Made by a program: the position numbers and the translations under genes. The notes under the pieces were generated by a model, which did not search any database, was not told the DNA's origin, and saw nothing but the letters and a program-made list of their open reading frames with translations. Shown piece after piece: positions 30,913 to 41,931 of a stretch of 64,000 bases of DNA. The first letter of the stretch is position 1. Each line of letters begins with the position of its first letter. The DNA comes from Lithodes maja (Eukaryota; Arthropoda; Malacostraca; Decapoda; Lithodidae). The DNA lies in the NCBI GenBank assembly GCA_037953745.1, contig JBAKBP010007643.1, positions 1 to 64,000 on the forward strand. The letters run 5' to 3'.

Positions 30913-32720
30913 TGTTACGGCTGGATCGGCAATACATATTCGGGATTCTTGATCGTAGGACAGAAATGGCTTATGTGACAACGACACGCTCGATTCCAGT
31001 CCCAAATACTATATGCTCCAGACAACAAAAGCACCAACGCCCTACAGAGTTATCGTCTATGGTAACGAGGTACCTTAACTCGGCGAAAGTGTACAACAGG
31101 GGTAGGCTATGAGGCTAAACTCCCTCAGACATTTATAGGTTACGTTATTAATAAAGAAATGCAATACTCAAGAAACTACGTTAATATTAAGCCTCTAATA
31201 ATGTAGAATAGAAGCAGGCTAAAGGTATGACAGTGAAATGCTAAATGACAAATGTACACGCCTACTTGAAAGCGCGTGCACTAGAATAACTGTCCCCTAC
31301 TAACATGCACTAGCATGTAGCATACAAGATGTTCATGATCCAGTAGATACCTAATAATACACATGGAAGGAACATAAATAGTAGTCACTTATTGTAATAA
31401 TGAATCTATACTTGGAATAACTAAAAGGTTGCAGGCAACAGTACTGCGCCGGTAGCCTACTACCGCATAGGCTACTTCGCTTCTCTCACTCTGTCTCCCC
31501 TCTGAGTCTGTATGCGCCCTACGCAACAGAACTCCGGACACAGCAGCAAAACGACAGTGCAGTTAATTGATACATGAAAGTATTAATAGTGTTGTCTAGT
31601 GTGTGAGTAATGTGTATTGTAAAGTGTTACATACATAAACTTAAAGAGAGCTGCAATGCATAGTAAAATAAAGATATCACCCACTCATCATCCCCATGTG
31701 TTCTAGCTAGCAGGCCAAGTCACAGGAACAACGAGTCCCAGCACCGAAAGCGAGAACCCAGGAAAAGACTGTAGAGAACACAAGGACAGATAAATTACGT
31801 TACTCTACTATACCGGCACTACGAGCGAGCTGTAGTCTCTGGTACTACAGTCGCTCCTGGCTCGGTAGGCAAATCAAGGCTAAGTCCTCGCCCCTCTACA
31901 GACAACTCCTGGGCATGGTCGGGCTCTTACACATGGCACTAGTCTAGTCACAAATTGGATGATGAGCTGGGCATATAACTCGTGAACATGTAGAACGTTC
32001 ACCAACTATCCTCATCAAGAAGATCGCTGTTCACATTAACCCCTTAAATCTAATACATGTAAATATATGCTTGTCCTAAGAGTAATACGAGAGGTGAGTG
32101 CTGAAACTCCTTTAGGACCTCAAGGGAAGGGTATGCATTTAAATAGAGAGAAGAATGAAATGAGAGTAATGTCGTCAGAGAGAAAGAGTGCAACCGGGAG
32201 AAATTGGGAGAGAGGGCAAGGGATGTTAGAAGCTCAAAGGTTCTAGGCAACCTGATCATGGAACACACAGCGAGCCTCCATGCAATGTGCAGTACGACAA
32301 CATGGGCAGCCAGGCAGCATATGCAGGCGGCAATGTACTACCAACCCTGTCGCACCTAGCTATAAGCGCAGGGCTGCCAACCGGTCCATACGTCTGGCAA
32401 CCATTGCTACCCTCTCGCTCTGAAGTCTAACTCACTCTCTCTCTCTGAATTCCTATTATCTCATCTATCAACTTCTCTATTGATACTACATATTAAATGG
32501 AAGGTCTCGACATGGCTTAAAACAAAACCCACCACTGGTTAGCAAATGACGAGACCTTTGCAGAGATACAAAGAACATAGTTATACGTTGTCACACTCAA
32601 TATAAGCAGCCAGCACAGTACACGGTACACGGTACACGGTACATACATGGCACCGCGGCGATACAGTGGAGTACCAAGGAGTACAATCAGGTTAAGTTGC
32701 CACGCACTGGGTGCGTCACA
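30913..32720 (-). repeat. Gypsy-1 3' LTR (1,808 bp)
   Basis: Same length as the copy at 38,350-40,157. Visible differences are at about 31,518 (C/T), 32,196 (G/T) and 32,648 (T/C). A (GGTACAC)n mini-array lies near 32,618-32,640. Open readings here are not genes. Confidence 0.93.
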
Positions 32721-32737
32721 GCCCCCCCAAGATTTTA
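32721..32737 (-). promoter_or_regulatory. Gypsy-1 polypurine tract
   Basis: On the minus strand AAAATCTTGGGGGGGC directly precedes the 3' LTR. It would prime plus-strand DNA synthesis. Gypsy-2 has the same tract. Confidence 0.75.
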
Positions 32738-33000
32738 GATAATCGACCTTAGAAGCATTATCAAAATCTGACAGGCAACCAACCGACCTGCTACCCTTAG
32801 CTGCCACTAATTGCAAAAGGTGCACAACAACTGAAGTGTGAATTATACATAAAACACAATATCGCATGCATCATGCTACAACAATAAAGACTTACAAAAC
32901 TAAAACAAATTTTCTCGTTTATTTTATTGTTTTATAATCTTTTTGGACGGCGTTATGATAGCCTAATTTTACTCCTGCTCAACCCACACACCGTGCACGA

Positions 33001-36000
33001 CTATCCTGGATCATCAACCCTTGATAGACAATCTGCTATCACGTTCTCACTCCGGGCAATATGCTGAATGTTGAGATTATACTCTTGGAGCATTAGGGAC
33101 CACCTGGTCAACCGCATATTCCGATTGTGAAACTGATTTAGGAATTTCAAGGGATGATGGTCCGTATAAATCGTCACTACCGGGCCGTAGGCTGGAACAT
33201 AAACTTCGAAATGTTTGAGCGACAAAACGATAGCAAGAAGCTCCTTCTCTATAGTCGAGTAATTCCTTTGTGCCGAATTAAACTTGCGAGAAAAGAAGCT
33301 CACTGGGTGTTCCACGCCCTCGGAATCAGTCTGCAGTAACACTGCCCCGGCACCCACACCGCTGGCATCAGTCGCCAGCTGAAAACTCCTGGAGAAGTCT
33401 GGGGCTCTCAAAATCGGATGTGTACACAGCAGGTGCTTGACTAGGTCGAAAGCCCTCTGACACTCCGCAGCCCAACAGAACTTCACTGACTTCGACAGTA
33501 GATCAGTTAACGGTGCTAAGACAGTAGAGTATCCCCGGATGAAGCGCCTATAATAGCCTATCATACCTAGGAACCGCATGACCTGGCGCTTAGTGGTGGG
33601 CCTGGGAAACATATTGATAGCCTGTATCTTGCTCAGGGGGGGGCACACCCGGCCTAACCCGACCACGAAGCCAAGATACTGCACAGTAGCCTTTACAAAC
33701 TCGCACTTCCTCAGGTTCACCACCAGCCCAGCATCGTGCAACTTCCCAAACAGGGTCTCTAAGTGCCTTAGGTGATTTTCAAAATCGTCATCATACACCA
33801 TCACGTCATCAAGGTAGACCGTGCAGTTAGGGATTTCGTCACAAATATCGTTCATCAGGTTCTGAAACGTGGCAGGTGCGTTCTTAAGCCCATAAGGCAT
33901 TACGTTACATTGGTAGGTCTTGCCATCTACCACAAAACCACAAACTTGCTTAGCTCGGTCCGACAGGGGTACTTGCCAGTAGCCTTTTACAAGATCAATT
34001 TTAGTAAGGTACTTTGCATTCCCTATCTTGTCCACGCTGTCGTCAACTCGAGGCAAAGGGTAAGGGTTGGTAGTGGTCAAGCCATTTAGCCTACGAAAAT
34101 CTATGCAGAACCGCACCTTGCCGTCAGGTTTTGGCTGCAACGTGACGGGTGATGTCCACTTCACATAACCTTCAGTGATCATCCCTCTCTCAACCATGTA
34201 CTTTAACTCCTCCCGTAAAGCTGGCAACTTTACCGGGGGCACACGGTAGGGCACTGACTTGAAGGGCACATTATCACCGACGTCCACGTCGTGCGTTACC
34301 TGAGTAGTGAGACCTGGGTGTTCGGCGAAAACAGAGGGGTATGACCTGAACAGGCCTAGGACAGCAGCACCCTGGTGCTCAGGCAGGTGACTTACCGCTT
34401 GCCTAGCCTCTTGTTCAGTATTCCCCGCCCACTGTTCCGCGGAAATGACACAGTCCCAGCTATCCTCCTCAGCAGCATGACTGTCCCCACCTCCTTCTCC
34501 ACCCTGGCCGCTGCAGGCCAGCACAGGGACAGTGAGAGGCTCTGAGGGGCGTCTCACATACTCTTTCATGAGGTTAACATGACATAACTGATGATTTTTT
34601 CTACGGTCAGGTGTTGCAACGAGATAATCAAGGTCGGACAGTTTCTTAGCCACCACATACGGCCCAATAAACTTGGCAGAAAGGGGGTGTCCAGGCAAAG
34701 GTAAAAGCAACATTACCTCCTGACCCACCGAAAACTCCCGAAGCTTCACCTTGGCGTCATACTGGTGCTTCATGACCGCCTGTGCATTAACCAAGTTATT
34801 ACCTGCCGCTGCCATGCAACCTATAAGTCTCTCCCGGCTCTCAAGGATATATTTAAGTACAGACCCCGGCTTCTCTTCGCCCTCCCAGATCTCTTTCACC
34901 ATACTTAAAGGTCCTCTCACATTATGGCCAAAGACTAGTTGATTTGGACTGAACCCCAGGCTCTCTCCTGGGACTTCACGTGCAGCGAACAGAACATACG
35001 GCAGACCCAAATCCCAATCAGTGTCATGTTCTGCACAGTAACAGCGTAGCATACTCTTCAGGGTCGAGTGCCACCGCTCCAAGACTCCCTGACTCTCGGG
35101 ATGGTAGGCTGACGACACTACAGAACATATACCGTGCAACTGAAGGGTTTGCTTGAACAATTTGGATGTAAAATTGCTCCCCTGGTCTGACTGCACCTCA
35201 CGTGGAAATCCATAACGGGAACAGAACAATAATAAGTTTTTAACAACTGCCTTTGCCGAGCCGTTTCTCATGGGGTATGCGTCCGGGTATCTCGTAGCCA
35301 CATCCATGATTGTCAACAGGAATTTATTGCCACTACTAGTAGGTGGGAAAGGGCCAACCAAATCTACTACAACTTTGCTGAACGGAGGCCCGGTGACAGG
35401 TATGGGAAACAAAGGTGCCTTCGGGATGGTCTGGTTAGGCTTCCCCGTTGTCTGGCAGGTCGCACACCCAGCCACCCATGCACAGACATCAGCCTTGACC
35501 CCAGGCCACCAGAAAAACCTGCCCAATGCCGCCAATGTTTTTGTTACCCCCAAATGACCCGCCACCGGCACATCATGCGCCAGACACAATAAGGACTCTC
35601 TATACTTATTTGGAACAACCACCTGGTCTACTACCCTCGCACCGCCCTCCCACTTCGATTTTGGGTCTAGAAATCTGCGGTACAATATCCTGTTGAGCCT
35701 AAAGAAATCTCCCGGCTTCGCATCCCCATCTTCCTCCAACTCTATGGCACCATTGCTATAACGAGCTAGACTAGCGTCTTGCAGCTGCTGCTCACTAATG
35801 TCCCTGGGCGTCAATGCATCAAGATGGTTTTGTAATAAGACATTACCCCGGCTAGTAGGCTCTACTGCCTTAGTGGCTCTCGCTACAGCTCTTGCCTCAC
35901 GCGAAGTCTTACCCAACTCTGCCTTGTTACACACCATATCTGGGCCAGAGTCAACTCCCGTGTTTATTATAGGTCCAAGTACCGAATCACCGAGAAGTGC

Positions 36001-38106
36001 AGCAGAATCAATGTCCCTTTTCCTGCCCTTAGCAACCTTCTCCTGATCCTTCCTCCACTGTCCCCGAGGTTGAGTGCTAGGCTGTGCAGGAGCCGCAGAG
36101 CGAGATCGGGTTACCACACAGGCCATCTCATCCTGTTGGCACCTCCCAACCCATTCCCGATTCTCACCATCCACGTCGGCCGCCCTCTCGGCAACGACTA
36201 AGGGTGGAGTCCCGGAAGTGGGCACCGCAAAGTCGTTGCCGAGAAGAAGGTCGACGCCCTCAACTGGCAAACACTCAACGATCCCTACATCCAGCTCCCT
36301 GCACACCTCTCCCACTCTCAACTCCAACCTCACAAGTGGGTATGACCTCGTAGCATTTATACCCTGCACCACAACAACTCTGGCCGCATTTATCGGTTTC
36401 CCTGTGAAGTTCCTCAACAAAGTTTGCGAAGCCCCCGTATCCCTCAGCAAGTCAACCCTCCGTAGTTCACTCCCCCAGCTCACAAACCCGTGTCCCCGAT
36501 GGCTACAGAAAGTGTCCCGGACAGGTGTCGAGCCTTCCGTACGCTTCTTTACCGCGTGTGCCTCAGCTGCTGACAACCTACCCCGGGCAGTTGCTGCAGC
36601 CTTCAGAGACACACCGATACTGTGAACCAATGACACCGGCTTAGCGGGAGTGTTACTAGGGCACTCACGTGAATAATGGCCTAGCTTCTGACATTTGTAA
36701 CATTTCACATCCCCAATGGGCTTCTTCCCTTGTGCGGGCGAAGAAGGGGCCTGACCTTTAGTAAACGGGAGAGGCTTGTGTTTGTAGGTGTTATTAGGTG
36801 CAATGCATTTAGTGTGGTTATGTGTGTCATAGGATTTGTTATTATCGAAAACTCTGGTGGGTGGGGTATAGCGCCCCTTCTGCCCTGACTCAGCCCTCTG
36901 AGCGGCACCGCAACCACGAATCAATGATAATCTGAAGTCTGCCATCTTGGCAGCCTCCTCTACTGTCTTGGGACATTTTTCCTTAATGTTCAGCGTTAGA
37001 TCGGTTCCAGTACATTGGTAAAACTGTTCCAGATAGAAAAGTTGCTTAATTTCCTCAGCCGACTCTGCGTGCTCGGACCGAAACCAGTTATTACATGCAT
37101 CTGTTAAGTCCCGTGCGTGCTCCATAAAACTGACGTCGCTCTTCTTATTCACGCCACGGAACTTCAATCTATAAGTTTCGGGTTGCAGTTCGTAGGCCCG
37201 GAGCACAGCCTCCTTCACCAGTCCATACACTACACTCTCGTCCAGTGACAGTGCATCGTAGGCTTTCAACCCCTTACCCACTAGACGTGATGAAACTAAT
37301 GCTGCCCATTTAACCTCCGGCCAGTCATACTCACGACACTTCTTTTCGAAACGAGCAAAAAACTCAGTCACTGCTGTCTCATCAAATGCGGGTACTAACT
37401 TAATTAAATGCGAAAGTGAGTCTGTAACCCGGTGCCCACCACCGAGATGACGCCCCGTGGTCTCTACTCTAGACTTCTCGACATCCATTTCAGCCTGGTA
37501 CCTGGTTGCATCCTGATTGGCTTGGATTCTAGCAACCTCTATGCGTTCTATACTAGCCTGTTGAATCTGTATCCGAGTCTCCTGCAGCTTAAACTTAGCT
37601 AGTTCTAGCTGAAATAACATCTCAGGAGACAGGCCTGGGGGGGGAGAGCACAAAATGGGGGATCCACACCGAGACGTGTTTACGGGTAAGCCAGCTTGCC
37701 CTTGAGAACCCTCCTGCTGCATCGTGCTAAGACTCGCTGGCTGAGGGCCCAGCTCAGGGGTAGAGTGGAATGGAGGCTTGGAGGGAACCCCCCAAGACCC
37801 CACTCCACCCACCGCCCCATCGCCATCACCCAACAAACATGCCACCAAATTCTTCTTGGGCCAACTGTCAGGACAGTCCCGCCCCAAAACCGTGGCTAAA
37901 CAGCGAAGACCGTAACAATCAATAGCCTGCAGGCGCTGTTCGGTCAAAGGTGTCTGCAAAAATGCCCGGGCATCCCTCTCTCCACTTATAACACTCCCCT
38001 CCCTAAACATCTGTTGTACTTGCTGGTTACTAGGCTGTACCGTGTTATCCTCCCCCGTAAATGATGAGTCATTAGACATAGTGCTGGTTATACAATTGCT
38101 GTTCAT
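33001..38106 (-). CDS. gag-pol: Gypsy-1 Gag-Pol polyprotein, order Gag-PR-IN-RT-RH (Gmr1-like)
   Basis: A single 1,701-codon frame. Gag ends with a zinc knuckle CYKCQKLGHYSREC (about 467-480). The protease has RDTGAS (about 555). Next comes integrase: an H-H-C-C finger (HDVPVAGHLG ... CATC, about 845-880), the D-D-E core (VVVDLVG, QSDQGSNF, PESQGVLERW, about 910-1003) and a GPY/F-type end (KFIGPYVVAKK, about 1145). Only then come RT (about 1270-1480; FCIDFRRLN, LPRVDD, TKIDLVKGYWQ, VYLDDVMV) and RNase H (ATDASGVGAGAV, IEKELLAI, TDHHPLKF). Ordinary Gypsy elements have integrase last; this is the order of Gmr1 elements. The likely start is M10 (MSNDSSFTGED, 38,079), matching Gypsy-2. All catalytic residues inspected are present. 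No env-like ORF. Confidence 0.93.
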   Translation of the reverse strand: MNSNCITSTMSNDSSFTGEDNTVQPSNQQVQQMFREGSVISGERDARAFLQTPLTEQRLQAIDCYGLRCLATVLGRDCPDSWPKKNLVACLLGDGDGAVGGVGSWGVPSKPPFHSTPELGPQPASLSTMQQEGSQGQAGLPVNTSRCGSPILCSPPPGLSPEMLFQLELAKFKLQETRIQIQQASIERIEVARIQANQDATRYQAEMDVEKSRVETTGRHLGGGHRVTDSLSHLIKLVPAFDETAVTEFFARFEKKCREYDWPEVKWAALVSSRLVGKGLKAYDALSLDESVVYGLVKEAVLRAYELQPETYRLKFRGVNKKSDVSFMEHARDLTDACNNWFRSEHAESAEEIKQLFYLEQFYQCTGTDLTLNIKEKCPKTVEEAAKMADFRLSLIRGCGAAQRAESGQKGRYTPPTRVFDNNKSYDTHNHTKCIAPNNTYKHKPLPFTKGQAPSSPAQGKKPIGDVKCYKCQKLGHYSRECPSNTPAKPVSLVHSIGVSLKAAATARGRLSAAEAHAVKKRTEGSTPVRDTFCSHRGHGFVSWGSELRRVDLLRDTGASQTLLRNFTGKPINAARVVVVQGINATRSYPLVRLELRVGEVCRELDVGIVECLPVEGVDLLLGNDFAVPTSGTPPLVVAERAADVDGENREWVGRCQQDEMACVVTRSRSAAPAQPSTQPRGQWRKDQEKVAKGRKRDIDSAALLGDSVLGPIINTGVDSGPDMVCNKAELGKTSREARAVARATKAVEPTSRGNVLLQNHLDALTPRDISEQQLQDASLARYSNGAIELEEDGDAKPGDFFRLNRILYRRFLDPKSKWEGGARVVDQVVVPNKYRESLLCLAHDVPVAGHLGVTKTLAALGRFFWWPGVKADVCAWVAGCATCQTTGKPNQTIPKAPLFPIPVTGPPFSKVVVDLVGPFPPTSSGNKFLLTIMDVATRYPDAYPMRNGSAKAVVKNLLLFCSRYGFPREVQSDQGSNFTSKLFKQTLQLHGICSVVSSAYHPESQGVLERWHSTLKSMLRCYCAEHDTDWDLGLPYVLFAAREVPGESLGFSPNQLVFGHNVRGPLSMVKEIWEGEEKPGSVLKYILESRERLIGCMAAAGNNLVNAQAVMKHQYDAKVKLREFSVGQEVMLLLPLPGHPLSAKFIGPYVVAKKLSDLDYLVATPDRRKNHQLCHVNLMKEYVRRPSEPLTVPVLACSGQGGEGGGDSHAAEEDSWDCVISAEQWAGNTEQEARQAVSHLPEHQGAAVLGLFRSYPSVFAEHPGLTTQVTHDVDVGDNVPFKSVPYRVPPVKLPALREELKYMVERGMITEGYVKWTSPVTLQPKPDGKVRFCIDFRRLNGLTTTNPYPLPRVDDSVDKIGNAKYLTKIDLVKGYWQVPLSDRAKQVCGFVVDGKTYQCNVMPYGLKNAPATFQNLMNDICDEIPNCTVYLDDVMVYDDDFENHLRHLETLFGKLHDAGLVVNLRKCEFVKATVQYLGFVVGLGRVCPPLSKIQAINMFPRPTTKRQVMRFLGMIGYYRRFIRGYSTVLAPLTDLLSKSVKFCWAAECQRAFDLVKHLLCTHPILRAPDFSRSFQLATDASGVGAGAVLLQTDSEGVEHPVSFFSRKFNSAQRNYSTIEKELLAIVLSLKHFEVYVPAYGPVVTIYTDHHPLKFLNQFHNRNMRLTRWSLMLQEYNLNIQHIARSENVIADCLSRVDDPG

Positions 38107-38349
38107 AAAAAAAAAGAAGTGCTTATTACTAATTGCAGTCTCGACTCACAAAATGTTAAAGATGCTTGAATGACTCTACTCTAGACACCCCCAACGAAAC
38201 AATCTGCAAGTCCACCAATACAATAATGACACAATAAAAATTCCTCCAATATGCAAGAAAATTCTAGCCAGCTCCACTAGGTAGCATAGAATAGTTCTCC
38301 AAAAAACATGTGATAGGATACTACTGAATCTTGTGCAAGGTCGCCATTT
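38107..38349 (-). promoter_or_regulatory. Gypsy-1 leader and primer-binding site
   Basis: The PBS candidate TGGCGACCTTGCACAAG (minus strand, 38,346 downward) is 3 bases from the 5' LTR. Its first ten bases are shared with Gypsy-2. I do not assign the tRNA. Confidence 0.7.
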
Positions 38350-40157
38350 TGTTACGGCTGGATCGGCAATACATATTCGGGATTCTTGATCGTAGGACAG
38401 AAATGGCTTATGTGACAACGACACGCTCGATTCCAGTCCCAAATACTATATGCTCCAGACAACAAAAGCACCAACGCCCTACAGAGTTATCGTCTATGGT
38501 AACGAGGTACCTTAACTCGGCGAAAGTGTACAACAGGGGTAGGCTATGAGGCTAAACTCCCTCAGACATTTATAGGTTACGTTATTAATAAAGAAATGCA
38601 ATACTCAAGAAACTACGTTAATATTAAGCCTCTAATAATGTAGAATAGAAGCAGGCTAAAGGTATGACAGTGAAATGCTAAATGACAAATGTACACGCCT
38701 ACTTGAAAGCGCGTGCACTAGAATAACTGTCCCCTACTAACATGCACTAGCATGTAGCATACAAGATGTTCATGATCCAGTAGATACCTAATAATACACA
38801 TGGAAGGAACATAAATAGTAGTCACTTATTGTAATAATGAATCTATACTTGGAATAACTAAAAGGTTGCAGGCAACAGTACTGCGCCGGTAGCCTACTAC
38901 CGCATAGGCTACTTCGCTTCTCTCACTCTGTCTCCCCTCTGAGTCTGTATGCGCCCTATGCAACAGAACTCCGGACACAGCAGCAAAACGACAGTGCAGT
39001 TAATTGATACATGAAAGTATTAATAGTGTTGTCTAGTGTGTGAGTAATGTGTATTGTAAAGTGTTACATACATAAACTTAAAGAGAGCTGCAATGCATAG
39101 TAAAATAAAGATATCACCCACTCATCATCCCCATGTGTTCTAGCTAGCAGGCCAAGTCACAGGAACAACGAGTCCCAGCACCGAAAGCGAGAACCCAGGA
39201 AAAGACTGTAGAGAACACAAGGACAGATAAATTACGTTACTCTACTATACCGGCACTACGAGCGAGCTGTAGTCTCTGGTACTACAGTCGCTCCTGGCTC
39301 GGTAGGCAAATCAAGGCTAAGTCCTCGCCCCTCTACAGACAACTCCTGGGCATGGTCGGGCTCTTACACATGGCACTAGTCTAGTCACAAATTGGATGAT
39401 GAGCTGGGCATATAACTCGTGAACATGTAGAACGTTCACCAACTATCCTCATCAAGAAGATCGCTGTTCACATTAACCCCTTAAATCTAATACATGTAAA
39501 TATATGCTTGTCCTAAGAGTAATACGAGAGGTGAGTGCTGAAACTCCTTTAGGACCTCAAGGGAAGGGTATGCATTTAAATAGAGAGAAGAATGAAATGA
39601 GAGTAATGTCGTCAGAGAGAAAGAGTGCAACCGTGAGAAATTGGGAGAGAGGGCAAGGGATGTTAGAAGCTCAAAGGTTCTAGGCAACCTGATCATGGAA
39701 CACACAGCGAGCCTCCATGCAATGTGCAGTACGACAACATGGGCAGCCAGGCAGCATATGCAGGCGGCAATGTACTACCAACCCTGTCGCACCTAGCTAT
39801 AAGCGCAGGGCTGCCAACCGGTCCATACGTCTGGCAACCATTGCTACCCTCTCGCTCTGAAGTCTAACTCACTCTCTCTCTCTGAATTCCTATTATCTCA
39901 TCTATCAACTTCTCTATTGATACTACATATTAAATGGAAGGTCTCGACATGGCTTAAAACAAAACCCACCACTGGTTAGCAAATGACGAGACCTTTGCAG
40001 AGATACAAAGAACATAGTTATACGTTGTCACACTCAATATAAGCAGCCAGCACAGTACACGGTACACGGTACACGGTACATACACGGCACCGCGGCGATA
40101 CAGTGGAGTACCAAGGAGTACAATCAGGTTAAGTTGCCACGCACTGGGTGCGTCACA
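38350..40157 (-). repeat. Gypsy-1 5' LTR (1,808 bp)
   Basis: Partner of 30,913-32,720, identical in length. It should hold the promoter; I could not place a TATA box with confidence. Confidence 0.93.
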
Positions 40158-40161
40158 ACAT

Positions 40162-41452
40162 CAAGGCCAGTCCAGTAAAGATTAGCCTACAAGTGGATGA
40201 GTCAACAGATGTGTCAAATTGTTGTCAGCTATTGGTAGTAGTCCGGTACGTGAAGAACAATAAAGTGGAAGAAAGTTTTCTCTTCTGTCACTCACTGAAG
40301 ACAACATCGAAAGCCATAGATGTGTTCAGTATGATAAAAGAATTCTTCACAAGATACCAACTTCACCTTGACAGGATTGGTTCGATATGTACTGATGGTG
40401 CACCAGCCATGCTGGGCAATCGTTCAGGGTTTGCTGCATTGATGAGAAAAGAAATTCCTGACCTGAAGATTACCCACTGCTTTCTTCATCGGCAGGCTCT
40501 TGCAGCAAAAACATTGCCCCCAGACCTGAAAAAGACTTTGGAGATTTGTGTGAAGATTGTGAATATGATTCGTGGTCGTGCTCTGAATCATCGACTGTTT
40601 CAGTCATTTTGTGAGGAAGTGGGTCAGGAACACACTGTGCTGTTGTACCATACCGAAGTGAGGTGGCTGTCACGTGGGCGTGTGCTATCTCGTATGTTTG
40701 AATTGCGAGAAGAAATTCAGCAGTTTCTCCACGGACTGGGACAAGAACTGGCTGGATATTTTGATGATCCTGAATTTGTTCAAATGCTTGCCTATTTGGC
40801 TGATGTGTTCACAGCACTCAATGAGCTCAATCGCTCACTGCAAGGAAGAGGGATGAACATTTTGATTGCAAGTGAGAAGTTGGCTACATTCAAAGACAAA
40901 ATTGTTTTGTGGATTAGGCGTGTAAAGAAAGGGAACTTGGCAAATTTTCCTTCCCTTGAAGAGACAGTCACAGAGGATGCTTCCCTACATCCAGATTTTG
41001 TTTCAAAAGTTGTTGAACATCTGCAGATACTGTGCACCTCATTTGATGACTACTTCTCGTGTGGAGAGCTACAACCCTGTGACGACTGGTTCCGGCACCC
41101 TTTTAAGCAGAATATGGAAGATGTTGATGATGATAGCAACATCAAGGAAGATCTCATCGAACTGAGAAACAATCGTGGAATCCAAATGGAGTTTGCCGAT
41201 GGTCACTTGGAGCACTTCTGGGCTTCTCAGTTGGAAACATATCCTGCACTGGCAAAGAAGGCTCTCACTGTGCTCGTGCCTTTCGCGACTACTTACCTCT
41301 GCGAGACTGGATTTCCCTGTCTGCTTCACATCAAAACCAAGAGCAGAAATCGGCTGGATCCTCAACACGACATGCGAGTGGCACTCAGCACCAAGACACC
41401 AAGATTTGATGCCATCATATTTAATGGAAAGCAACAGCAACAAAGTCACTGA
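40162..41452 (+). pseudogene. hAT transposase, catalytic part (RNase H-like core and hATC)
   Basis: Continues the frame that ended at 30,912. The catalytic core includes LQVDESTDVS (first Asp), CTDGAPAMLG (second Asp), THCFLHRQALA, EVRWLSRGRVL and, after the all-alpha insertion, LVPFATTYLCETGF with the last Glu. The hATC dimerisation segment follows to RVALSTKTPRFDAI. With the first part the coding length is about 595 residues and no other break is seen, so the gene was open when Gypsy-1 landed. Closest known relatives are ZBED5/SCAND3/FAM200-like proteins, themselves of hAT origin. Confidence 0.9.
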
Positions 41453-41737
41453 GTTTGGCGCTCAGCCATAATAATTCACAACACACCATGCATAGTACAA
41501 GCACAATGTTTTTTTGTTTTTTTTGCTAGTATGAAAGTAATCTTGATTTTTGTAATCCTGCAATGCATTATTTTGTTGTCAGTTATGTAAATAAAGAATT
41601 AAATACATGATGGTTTTGTTACTTACACATTATGCTTATGATATCAATATTGCTTTTCATCAATTCTGGAAGGGGGTGCGAGAACTGGTTGGTGAATTGA
41701 ATGGGGTGCGAACAAGGAAAAAGGTTAAGAACCACTG
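41453..41737 (+). other. hAT 3' non-coding end
   Basis: Contains AATAAAG at 41,590 as a possible poly(A) signal and the subterminal GGGGTGCGAG words (41,672 and 41,702), ending in the TIR. Confidence 0.6.
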
Positions 41738-41745
41738 CTCTAAGC

Positions 41746-41931
41746 TAAGTTCATTGTATCGATATTGTATTATGTGAACATTCCTACATGTCATGCAATT
41801 GAATTAGCCGCGTGTGGGGGACTGGATTACACCCATCGAATACCTCGTTGGTAATTATATTATAACTATTTGTTGGGATATTTCATGTACCAGTGATATG
41901 TAATTTAACCTCTTTATCTAAATTCCTGACA
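41746..41931 (+). repeat. BEL left LTR, second part (186 bp)
   Basis: Resumes at TAAGTTCATTG after the hAT target duplication and ends CCTGACA. With 28,330-28,716 it makes 573 bp. Confidence 0.92.

Larger units (their letters stand above)
30913..40157 (-). mobile_element. Gypsy-1: Gmr1-like Ty3/Gypsy element with integrase before RT, intact
   Basis: The 1,808-bp LTRs at 30,913-32,720 and 38,350-40,157 show only about three differences by eye. The TSD ACAT lies at 30,909-30,912 and 40,158-40,161. Read on the minus strand the LTR begins TGTGACGCACCC and ends CCGTAACA. The primer-binding candidate TGGCGACCTTGCACAAG and the polypurine tract AAAATCTTGGGGGGGC adjoin the LTRs. One Gag-Pol ORF fills the interior. 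All parts needed for retrotransposition appear present, so this copy may be autonomous. Confidence 0.93.
28717..41737 (+). mobile_element. hAT transposon (Charlie/ZBED-like), split by Gypsy-1
   Basis: TIRs CAGTGGTTCTTAACC and its complement GGTTAAGAACCACTG lie at the ends. The 8-bp TSD CTCTAAGC lies at 28,709-28,716 and 41,738-41,745, and the right BEL LTR has the unoccupied sequence. GGGGTGCGAG-type words occur at both ends as subterminal repeats. The transposase gene is in two parts (30,416-30,912 and 40,162-41,452) on either side of Gypsy-1. Confidence 0.93.

Noticed and set aside
30913..30952. End of the 186-codon frame as the true hAT N-terminal exon end
   Set aside because: The last residues are Gypsy-1 LTR sequence; the hAT part stops at 30,912.
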